From positions 1-64,000 of the forward strand of contig JAKBCR010000007.1 in assembly GCA_021807675.1 (NCBI GenBank): DNA of 64,000 nt, given 5' to 3'. This document shows, piece by piece, positions 8,631-16,660 of this stretch (positions are counted from its first letter, which is position 1; every line of letters starts with the position of its first letter). The notes beneath the pieces are model-generated. The model made no database searches. It was not told the DNA's origin and saw only the letters and a program-made list of their open reading frames with translations. The translations under genes and the position numbers were made by a program. This DNA is from Pseudomonadota bacterium (GTDB lineage: Bacteria; Pseudomonadota; Gammaproteobacteria; Steroidobacterales; Steroidobacteraceae).

Positions 8631-10958
8631 ATGCTCGGTGCCATGGGGTCACGATCGGTCAGGAGCCGCCGGGGAGCGCAGGCTCCGCGCATGCGGGTCG
8701 CATGGGTTCTCCTGTGGCTTGTATATCCAGTCATGGCGGCGGCCGCGTGGCAGACCGTCGCACCGCGGTCCGTGTCGGCGGCCGCCGCGCAGCCGGCCGC
8801 TGCGGCGCCGCACCGGCTGCGGATCGGGCTCGTGCTCTCGGGCGGCGGCGCTCGCGGCATCGCGCACGTGGGCGTGCTCAAGGTGCTCGAGAAGCTGCGC
8901 GTGCCGATCGATGCCATTGCCGGCACCAGCATGGGCGCTGTGATCGGAGGGCTCTACGCGAGCGGCCTCACGCCGGATCAGATCGAGAGGATGCTCCGGT
9001 CGATGAACTGGCAGGGGGCTTTCAGCGACCGTCCGCCGCGCGAGGACCTGACTTTGCGGCGCAAGCAGGAGGATGAGAATTTCCTGGTCAAATTTCCGAT
9101 CGGCATAAAGGACGGCCGGCCCGTGTTGCCGAAGGGCCTCATCCAGGGACAGAGCCTCACGGAGATGCTGCGTCGCCTGACGCTTCCGGTGGCACGGATC
9201 ACGAACTTCGACGATCTGCCGACGCCATTTCGGGCCGTGGCAACGGACCTCGAGACCGGGCAGGAGGTCGTAATGGGCTCGGGCGATCTCACGAGCGCGA
9301 TGCGCGCCAGTCTGTCTGCGCCCGGTGTGTTCGCCCCCGTGGAGCGAGGCGGGCGGCTGCTGGTCGATGGGGGTGTCTCCGACAACGTGCCGGTGGACGT
9401 CGCGCGCGCGATGGGGGTCGATGTCCTGATCGTGGTGGATGTCGGCTTTCCTCTGCTGCCACGCAGCAAGCTGACCAGCGTCACGGCCATCTCGAACCAG
9501 ATGCTCGCGATCCTGATCCACCGCAAGTCCGCGAAGGAGCTCGCGCAACTCGGTCCCCATGACATCCTGATCCGTCCGGATCTTGGCGATACCTCTTCGT
9601 TCGACTTCGGCAATGTCAACCGGCTGCTCGGCGCCGGCGAGGCCGCGGCATGGCAAATGCGCAGCCGCCTGGCCGCCCTGTCGGTCAGTCCCGCGCAGTA
9701 CGCGGCGTACCAGGCGCGCCGCGAGGCGCTGCGGCGACCGCCCCCGCGGATCGACTTCGTCAAGGTGCAGACCGGCCCGAGCGTTTACTCGCAGCCCATC
9801 GAGAAGCTGTTCAAGGACATGGTTGGCAAGCGTCTGAATCCGGACGCCATCGGTCGTCGGATCACGACCCTCTATGGTGAGGGTGGGCTCGACACGCTGG
9901 ATTATCGCGTGGTGCGGCAGCATCACCGGTATGGGCTCCTCGTGGATGCCCGCGGCGAGTCCATCGGCCCGAATTACATGCGGTTCGGCCTGAGTCTCCG
10001 GGATGATTTCGCGGGGGATTCCACCTACGATGCGGCGGCGCGTTATGTGATGTCGGAGATCACGCGCTCGGGCGGGGAGTGGGTGACCGACGGGGAGATC
10101 GGTCAGACTTCGCTCCTCTCGACGGAGGTCTTCCTGCCGCTGTCGCAGTTTTCCGGCTGGTTCGTGATGCCGCATACGGCGGTCGCCGCGCGCAACCTGC
10201 CGTTTTTCATCGGGCAGAGCGAGCGTGCCCAGTATCGGGTGCACACGTTCGATTACGGCCTCGATGCGGGCAAGCAGTTCGGCAACTGGGGGGAGATCCG
10301 CGTCGGAGTCTATCGGGAGGAGGGGCATTCGCGACTCAGCATCGGCGATCCAAGTGATCCGAAGTTGCCGTTCCCGCCTTTTCAGAACTTCGGTTCCCGG
10401 ACCTATTTCGTGCGGTTCAGTTACGACACGCTGGACGATATCAACTTCCCGCACTCCGGCGAGCGGGCGATGCTGCAATGGAGCGCGGCGCGCAACGTCG
10501 TCGGAGGCGAGCCGAGCTACAACCAGGTCACGTTCGACTTTCTCGCGGCGCATACCTGGCGAGAGCGCGACACGCTCGCGCTCTCGCTGTCGGGCGGCAG
10601 CACGCTGAACCGTGCCACGGACCTGCGGATGGAGTTCCCCCTCGGGGGATTCCTCGACCTATCGGGCCTGAAGCAATACTCGCTCTACGGGCCGCACTTC
10701 GGGATCGGGCGGCTCATCTTCTACCGCAAGGTGGGCCGGGGCGGACCCGGGTACTTCGACGTGCCGATCTACCTGGGCATGTCGCTCGAGGCCGGGAACG
10801 TATGGCAGAACATGAGCGATGCCAAGCTCAGCCGCCTGCACAAGGATGCGAGCGTGTTTCTGGGGCTTGATACGTTCCTTGGGCCAATCTATCTCGGGAG
10901 CGGGTTCGATGATCGGGGGGATCAGGCGTTTTACCTGTTCCTCGGCAGGACGTTCTAG
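8631..10958 (+). CDS. Patatin-like phospholipase fused to C-terminal outer-membrane barrel (PlpD-like, type Vd autotransporter)
   Basis: GGGARG oxyanion loop, AGTSMG nucleophile elbow, DGGVSDNVP; C-terminal half beta-rich ending YLFLGRTF as in the BamA/Omp85 superfamily. Confidence 0.88.
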   Translation: MLGAMGSRSVRSRRGAQAPRMRVAWVLLWLVYPVMAAAAWQTVAPRSVSAAAAQPAAAAPHRLRIGLVLSGGGARGIAHVGVLKVLEKLRVPIDAIAGTSMGAVIGGLYASGLTPDQIERMLRSMNWQGAFSDRPPREDLTLRRKQEDENFLVKFPIGIKDGRPVLPKGLIQGQSLTEMLRRLTLPVARITNFDDLPTPFRAVATDLETGQEVVMGSGDLTSAMRASLSAPGVFAPVERGGRLLVDGGVSDNVPVDVARAMGVDVLIVVDVGFPLLPRSKLTSVTAISNQMLAILIHRKSAKELAQLGPHDILIRPDLGDTSSFDFGNVNRLLGAGEAAAWQMRSRLAALSVSPAQYAAYQARREALRRPPPRIDFVKVQTGPSVYSQPIEKLFKDMVGKRLNPDAIGRRITTLYGEGGLDTLDYRVVRQHHRYGLLVDARGESIGPNYMRFGLSLRDDFAGDSTYDAAARYVMSEITRSGGEWVTDGEIGQTSLLSTEVFLPLSQFSGWFVMPHTAVAARNLPFFIGQSERAQYRVHTFDYGLDAGKQFGNWGEIRVGVYREEGHSRLSIGDPSDPKLPFPPFQNFGSRTYFVRFSYDTLDDINFPHSGERAMLQWSAARNVVGGEPSYNQVTFDFLAAHTWRERDTLALSLSGGSTLNRATDLRMEFPLGGFLDLSGLKQYSLYGPHFGIGRLIFYRKVGRGGPGYFDVPIYLGMSLEAGNVWQNMSDAKLSRLHKDASVFLGLDTFLGPIYLGSGFDDRGDQAFYLFLGRTF

Positions 10959-11023
10959 CCGTTGCCCATCGCTCCTTGTGCGACCCCGAATCTTGAGGCA
11001 TAGGCACAAGGATGTGCCCCGCC

Positions 11024-11107
11024 GCCGCAGGGCGAGGCGGTGCTTTGCTCGTCCCTTCGGGGCCGACGCTGCGCGTCGTCATGAATCGCTCCAGGCGATT
11101 CATTCAG
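11024..11107 (+). repeat. Hairpin repeat family F, copy 1
   Basis: GCAGGGCGAGGCGGTGCTTTGCTCG...GGGGCCGACGCTGCGCGTCGTCATGAATCGCTCCAGGCGATTCATTCAG; matches the reverse complement of 53231-53335. Confidence 0.75.
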
Positions 11108-11156
11108 GCAAGCGCTGCTTCGCTCCGCCCGGCCGGAGCCCGGATCCAGCGCTTCT

Positions 11157-11426
11157 TCATATGAGCCCGCGGCTCTCGGCCAGATTCTCGATCTTGTCGA
11201 AGACAAGGGAGGGCTTGTCGCCGGCGCGGGAGTACTGGTGCCGGCGGCTCATCTCCGCAAGGGCGGCGTCGCGCTCCTCCGGCGAGGGATACCAATGAAT
11301 GCGGTGCCACTCCGGGCCGAGGATCTTGCGGAACGGATCGCCCGGCGGAAGGCTGACGCGGATGCCGTAGGGATGAAGCTTCTCCACCACCGGCGCCTTG
11401 AGGTTCTGTGGCTGGCTGATACCCAT
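11157..11426 (-). CDS. Conserved hypothetical protein, 89 aa
   Basis: MGISQPQNLKAPVVEKLHPYGIRVSLPPGDPFRKILGPEWHRIHWYPSPEERDAALAEM...; protein-like composition, divergent from msrA. Confidence 0.65.
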   Translation of the reverse strand: MGISQPQNLKAPVVEKLHPYGIRVSLPPGDPFRKILGPEWHRIHWYPSPEERDAALAEMSRRHQYSRAGDKPSLVFDKIENLAESRGLI

Positions 11427-11542
11427 AGGGGCGGGAAGCTTAAGGTCGCGGCGGACAGGGTGCAAGGACGGGGCGCCGCTTGTGTTGCCTCCCGCAGGTC
11501 CCCACACTGAGGCCATCGCCGCCGACGCCGGAGATCCTCGCC

Positions 11543-12205
11543 ATGGCGCCCTTTCGCAAGAAGTCCACGATACCCGCCGCCACGGAGGCACTGCCCGGCC
11601 GCGGCACCCCGCTCGAGGTGCCGCAGACGCATTACGTCACCGGTCATCGTATCGTCCCGCCCCTTCCCGCCGGGTTGCGCGAGGCGGTGTTCGGCCTCGG
11701 GTGCTTCTGGGGCGCGGAGCGGCTCTTCTGGCAGATCCCGGGTGTCTACTCCACGGCGGTCGGCTACGCAGGCGGCTTCACGCCGAACCCAACCTACGAG
11801 GAGGTGTGCACCGGCCTCACCGCCCACGCGGAGGTGGTTCGCGTCTTCTACGATCCGCAGAAGATCGACTACGAGGACCTGCTCAAGACGTTCTGGGAGT
11901 CGCACGATCCCACGCAGGGGATGCGCCAGGGCAATGACGTCGGCACACAATACCGCTCCGTCATCTACGTCACCGACGCCGAGCAGCGACAGGGCGCCGA
12001 GGAGTCCAGGGACGCCTATCAGGCTCGACTCAAGGCGGCAGGGATGGGCGCGATCACGACGGAAATCGACGATGCGCCGCAGTTCTACTACGCCGAAGAC
12101 TACCATCAGCAGTATCTTGCCAAGAACCCGAATGGATATTGCGGGTTGAGGGGCACGGGGGTTTCGTGTCCGACCGGTGGGAGCCTGCGGGCTTCCTCGC
12201 ACTGA
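11543..12205 (+). CDS. msrA: Peptide-methionine (S)-S-oxide reductase
   Basis: [43 protein letters not shown]. Confidence 0.95.
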   Translation: MAPFRKKSTIPAATEALPGRGTPLEVPQTHYVTGHRIVPPLPAGLREAVFGLGCFWGAERLFWQIPGVYSTAVGYAGGFTPNPTYEEVCTGLTAHAEVVRVFYDPQKIDYEDLLKTFWESHDPTQGMRQGNDVGTQYRSVIYVTDAEQRQGAEESRDAYQARLKAAGMGAITTEIDDAPQFYYAEDYHQQYLAKNPNGYCGLRGTGVSCPTGGSLRASSH

Positions 12206-12583
12206 TCCTCCATCGTAGTCCGGAGAACGCGCAGCGCGCGCGGTGCCGCTGCTACCCACCGCTGCCGCCCGGCGCACGATCGCTATCGTCTGCAAGAGGG
12301 TAGCCGCCCGATCGATCAGGACCCGTCGCCAGCGCAGACGGCATAAATAGCGTCGCTCCTCACCGCGACGCTTCATCCAACAGTCGCAACGAATCCGCGT
12401 CGATGCGGTACTCGGCCCGCGAAGCCTCCGCTCGAGTTCTTGGCGCTCGCCTCGAGCCCCAGCTCGGCACGCTTCGTGCTGAGCAGACGCCAAAGCCTTC
12501 CGAAAGGGCGACGAATGACCCATGCCCGCCGGATCGGTGCCGGTGGAGTGGCGTATGACAATCAACAGCTGCGAGGCCTCGTC

Positions 12584-14500
12584 ATGAAAATCCTAGGCTG
12601 CGGACTTGGTGTGTCCGCGTGCGTCGCTGACGTTTCCACGGATGGAGCCCACCGGGACCGTGTAAGAGTTGCCGGCAGGGGGGAGCGTCTTCGTCTGGGA
12701 GTTGGTGCAGGCGCGATGGGCATCGTCGCTCTCGTGCTCGCGGGCTGCGGCGGCGGTGGATCGGGCTCGACGCCCTCCTCGCAATCCAGCACTCCGCCGC
12801 CGACCACGCAGTACTCGATCGGCGGCTCGGTCAGCGGGCTCTCGGGCACGGGGCTCGTCCTGCAGGACAATGGCGCTGACAATCTCACCGTCTCACAGAA
12901 TGGCTCGTTCACCTTTGTCACGAAGGTGAACTCCGGGAGTGCCTACGATGTCACCGTGATGACTCAGCCGTCCGGGCAGACCTGCGCCGTTGCGAACGCG
13001 AGCGGCACGGCGAGCGCCAATGTGACCAATGTGGCGGTCACTTGCACGACCGCGAACGTGACGATCGGCGGAACGGTCAGCGGACTCACCGGGACCGGGC
13101 TCGTGCTGCAGGACAATGGTGGCGACAATCTCGCCATCAGCAAGAACGGCTCGTTCGCTTTTGCAACGGCGCTGGCGAGCGGAAAGGCCTATGCGGTCAC
13201 CGTGGCGACCCAGCCGAGCTCGCCGAGTCAGACCTGCGCTGTCACGAACGGCACGGGCACCACCGCAAGCAGCAACGTGACCAACGTGACGGTCACCTGT
13301 GCCGGCTCCGTAGGCAAGTTCGCGTATACGGCGAACAACGGCGACGGGACGATCTCGGCCTATACGATCGATCCGAACACGGGCGCGCTCACTGCGGTTT
13401 CCGGCAGTCCTTATCCGGACGGCACGGCCCCGGCGGCGGTATCCCTCGCGCCGAATGGCAAGTTCGCGTTCTCCGCCAGCAGCAACGGGACGCAGGTCTA
13501 CGCCTACACCATCAACCAGACTACCGGGCAGCTCAACGCGGTCGCCGGCAGCCCCTTCGGCACCGGGTTCGCGGTCGGCTCGACGTATCCGGACATCGCG
13601 GTGGATCCGCAGAGCGCGCATCTTTATCTCGCCAGTGCCGGCGATAACGAGGTCGCAGGCTTTGCCATCGACTCCACGACGGGTGTGCTCACGCCCCTGG
13701 CGGGCAGCCCCTACCCGGCAGGGGCCGGTGCGGGCGCCATCCCGGCATTCAGCCCCGACGGCAAGTATCTCTACGTCATGGATCAGACCGCCAATACCGT
13801 ATCCGGATACTCAATCAATGCGACCTCCGGGGTCCTCACCGCGCTTCCCGGCGGCGCCGTTGCCACGGGATCGACTCCGGACTGGATCGCTTTCACGCCG
13901 GATGGCAACTACGCCTATGTGGCGAACTCGGGCCAGGACACGATCTCGGCCTACTCGGTAAGCTCCGGGGTGCTGACTCCACTGGCAATACTAACGTTCG
14001 CGACGGATGAGCACCCCCAGGACCTGACGATCGATGCGACCGGCACTCACCTCTACGCGCCGGTGGCCCTGGGGACCTCCCCCGGGGCGGTGGATGCGTT
14101 CACCATCAACGCCGACGGGACGCTTTCAAACATGACCAGCACGCCCGCGGGTGTCACTCCCGTGTTCCTGGCCATCGATCCGGCCGCCCCGTACGCCTAT
14201 GTGGCGAGCAAAGGCGGGGCGGAAGTCTATGGCTACTCGATCGATGCGACCACGGGAGCGCTCACGGCGCTACCGAGCAGCCCGTTCAGTACCGGCGCCG
14301 GCAGCTTCCCGCAGTTCATCACGATCGATCCGAGCGGCAAGTTCGGCTACACCGCCAATGAGGGCACGGCGAACCTGTCGGGATTTGCGATCAACCCGAC
14401 CACGGGCGCACTGACCCCGGTTCCGAACAGCCCGGTCCCGGCGGGCCTGAAGCCGATTTTCGTCTCGATCTCGCCGGAGGCGCCCGGCATCCGCGATTAG
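12584..14500 (+). CDS. Lactonase-like beta-propeller lipoprotein with two tandem N-terminal Ig-like repeats
   Basis: Lipobox ALVLAGCGGGG; duplicated IGG.VSGL.GTGLVLQDNG.DNL...; repeated DPNTGALTAVSGSPY / GKFAYTANNGDGTISAY blades. Exact start uncertain (12584 or about 12716). Confidence 0.8.
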   Translation: MKILGCGLGVSACVADVSTDGAHRDRVRVAGRGERLRLGVGAGAMGIVALVLAGCGGGGSGSTPSSQSSTPPPTTQYSIGGSVSGLSGTGLVLQDNGADNLTVSQNGSFTFVTKVNSGSAYDVTVMTQPSGQTCAVANASGTASANVTNVAVTCTTANVTIGGTVSGLTGTGLVLQDNGGDNLAISKNGSFAFATALASGKAYAVTVATQPSSPSQTCAVTNGTGTTASSNVTNVTVTCAGSVGKFAYTANNGDGTISAYTIDPNTGALTAVSGSPYPDGTAPAAVSLAPNGKFAFSASSNGTQVYAYTINQTTGQLNAVAGSPFGTGFAVGSTYPDIAVDPQSAHLYLASAGDNEVAGFAIDSTTGVLTPLAGSPYPAGAGAGAIPAFSPDGKYLYVMDQTANTVSGYSINATSGVLTALPGGAVATGSTPDWIAFTPDGNYAYVANSGQDTISAYSVSSGVLTPLAILTFATDEHPQDLTIDATGTHLYAPVALGTSPGAVDAFTINADGTLSNMTSTPAGVTPVFLAIDPAAPYAYVASKGGAEVYGYSIDATTGALTALPSSPFSTGAGSFPQFITIDPSGKFGYTANEGTANLSGFAINPTTGALTPVPNSPVPAGLKPIFVSISPEAPGIRD

Positions 14501-14506
14501 AAACGC

Positions 14507-14611
14507 GTCGAAAGCAAGTGACCTCGCGGCCCAGGGCCGTTCCCTGGGCCGCGAGGTCGAGTGCGGTCATGCGGCCGCGCTCGCCCAAAGCGCCGCAGGC
14601 GACTTTGGGCC
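14507..14611 (+). repeat. Hairpin repeat family A, copy 3
   Basis: GTCGAAAGCAAG...GCGGCCCAGGGCCGTTCCCTGGGCCGC...GCCCAAAGCGCCGCAGGCGACTTTGGGC. Confidence 0.85.
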
Positions 14612-14628
14612 AACGGATTGGAGGGAAG

Positions 14629-14733
14629 GTCGAAAGCAAGCGGCCCAGCGGCCCAGGGCCGTTCCCTGGGCCGCGAGATCGAGTGTGGTCATGCGGCCGC
14701 GCTCGCCCAAAGCGCCGCAGGCGACTTTGGGCC
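14629..14733 (+). repeat. Hairpin repeat family A, copy 4 (tandem with copy 3, period 122 bp)
   Basis: Nearly identical to 14507-14611. Confidence 0.85.
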
Positions 14734-14823
14734 AAATCGAATAGAACCGCCGCCATTTGTCCGCGGCAGCTTGATTTCCCGTCTCTCGAAACCCGAGAAT
14801 CCGCGCGGCTCATTTAGTATCGG

Positions 14824-16188
14824 ATGAGCTGTTTTGCCGGCACCGCCGGATTCGAGGGGTCCATGTCACTTCGCTACTCCGCCGCGAGGCGGTCGTCCTT
14901 CGCGTGCGTCTTCGCTCTGCTGCCGCTGGCCGCGCATGCCGCCGCAAGCCAGCCCATCACCACCGCGACGCGCGCCGCCAGTCCCGGCGACACGGCATGG
15001 CTCCTCACCGCCACCGCGCTCGTTCTGTCGATGACGCTGCCAGGGCTGGTCGCCTTCTACTCCGGCCTGGTACGCAGCAAGAACGTCCTTTCCGTCGCTA
15101 TGCAGTGCTTCGCCATCGCCTGCCTGGTGAGCCTGCTCTGGATCGCAGGCGGTTACGGCATGGCCTTCGGCGATGGGGGCGCCTGGCAGGCGCTGATCGG
15201 CTCGCCGGCCGGATTCGCGGATCTCAGCCGCGATGCGCTGCACGGCACGACGCCAGAGTCGGCCTTCGTCATGTTCCAGCTCACCTTCGCGATCATCACC
15301 CCCGCGCTCGTGGTCGGCGGCTTCGCCGAGCGGATGAAGTTCAGCGCGATGCTGTGGTTCTCGGGCCTATGGCTCATCGTCGTCTATCTGCCGGTGTGCC
15401 ACTGGGTGTGGGGCGGAGGCTGGCTGGACCGGCTGGGGGTGCTCGATTTCGCGGGCGGCATCGTCGTGCACGTGACCGCCGGAATAGGCGCCCTCGTCAG
15501 CGCGCTCGTCCTGCGCGAGCGCAAGGGCTTTCCGCACACGGCGATGCCGCCGCACAACATGCCGCTCACCATCCTCGGCGCCGGCATGCTCTGGGTGGGC
15601 TGGTTCGGCTTCAATGGCGGCAGTGCCCTTGCCGCCAACAATTCCGCGGCCATGGCCATTCTGGTCACGCATCTCGGTGCCGCCACTGGCGCCCTCGCGT
15701 GGATGACCGCGGAGTGGCTGCGGTTTCGCAAGCCAAGCGTGCTCGGCATCGTCACCGGCATGGTGGCCGGGCTCGGGACGATCACTCCCGCCTCCGGATT
15801 CGTGGGACCGCTCGGGGCGATCGCGATCGGCGCCGTGGCGGGAATCGTCTGCTTCGAGGCGACCCAACTCCTCAAGCGCAAGCTCCATGTGGATGATTCA
15901 CTCGATGTCTCCCCTGTGCACGGCGTCGGCGGCATTCTCGGCACGACGCTCACCGGCATCTTCGTGGCGTCGCGGTTTGGCGGCGTGGGGTATGCCCCGG
16001 GCATGACGCTGGTGCGCCAGGTGGGCGTCCAGGTCCTCGGAGTCGCCGCCGCGGCCATCTGGTGCGCCCTCGGCACCTACGTGATCCTCAAGATATTGCA
16101 GGCGACCATCGGGCTGAGGGTGAGCGAAGACCAGGAGCGCGAGGGGCTCGATCTGTCACAGCATGGGGAGCGCGCCTACATCGAGTAG
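14824..16188 (+). CDS. amt: Ammonium transporter
   Basis: PGLVAFYSGLVRSKNVLSVAMQ; FAGGIVVHVTAGIGALVSALVLRER; GWFGFNGGSAL; VHGVGGILGTTLTG. Confidence 0.95.
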   Translation: MSCFAGTAGFEGSMSLRYSAARRSSFACVFALLPLAAHAAASQPITTATRAASPGDTAWLLTATALVLSMTLPGLVAFYSGLVRSKNVLSVAMQCFAIACLVSLLWIAGGYGMAFGDGGAWQALIGSPAGFADLSRDALHGTTPESAFVMFQLTFAIITPALVVGGFAERMKFSAMLWFSGLWLIVVYLPVCHWVWGGGWLDRLGVLDFAGGIVVHVTAGIGALVSALVLRERKGFPHTAMPPHNMPLTILGAGMLWVGWFGFNGGSALAANNSAAMAILVTHLGAATGALAWMTAEWLRFRKPSVLGIVTGMVAGLGTITPASGFVGPLGAIAIGAVAGIVCFEATQLLKRKLHVDDSLDVSPVHGVGGILGTTLTGIFVASRFGGVGYAPGMTLVRQVGVQVLGVAAAAIWCALGTYVILKILQATIGLRVSEDQEREGLDLSQHGERAYIE

Positions 16189-16283
16189 GCTCGGGGCGGC
16201 TCCCGGCCGGCGGGTATGAATCCGGCGTATAATTGTGCGGGTTCGAGCCGGGGATTGCGGGTGCAGACGGTCCGGAGACAATC

Positions 16284-16643
16284 GTGCGCATACTGGTCAT
16301 GTCCCTGATCGCGCTGCATGCCCTTGCGGGCGTGTTCTGGGCGGGCTCGACTCTCGCGCTGACCCATACCTCGCCTTCCCACAGGATCACACCGGAGCTG
16401 TTCCGCGCGCAGATAACAGCGGCCGCTCTGGCGATCACGGCGGGCGGAGCCCTCTGGGGAATCGCAATCCGCGGCGCTCACGGACCTATGGAGAACGCCC
16501 TCGGGATCGGGGCGCTCTGTGCGCTCGCGGCCCTGGGCGTGCAGGCCGGCATGCGCAAATCGCCGGTGATGGCGCAACGCATCGCCGCTGTCCTGCTGTC
16601 GGTCACCGTCGTCTGCATGGTCATCTCCCCCTACGTAACCTGA
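16284..16643 (+). CDS. Small hydrophobic membrane protein
   Basis: 119 aa, about four hydrophobic segments; GTG start assumed. Confidence 0.55.
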   Translation: MRILVMSLIALHALAGVFWAGSTLALTHTSPSHRITPELFRAQITAAALAITAGGALWGIAIRGAHGPMENALGIGALCALAALGVQAGMRKSPVMAQRIAAVLLSVTVVCMVISPYVT

Positions 16644-16660
16644 CACGATAGGAATCTCAA

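Noticed and set aside
8649-10553. 634-aa minus-strand ORF
   Set aside because: Antisense to the patatin gene, His/Arg-rich composition typical of a GC artefact
16230-16260. GGGTTCGAGCC resembling a tRNA T-arm
   Set aside because: Flanks do not form the T-stem and no acceptor or anticodon arms are present
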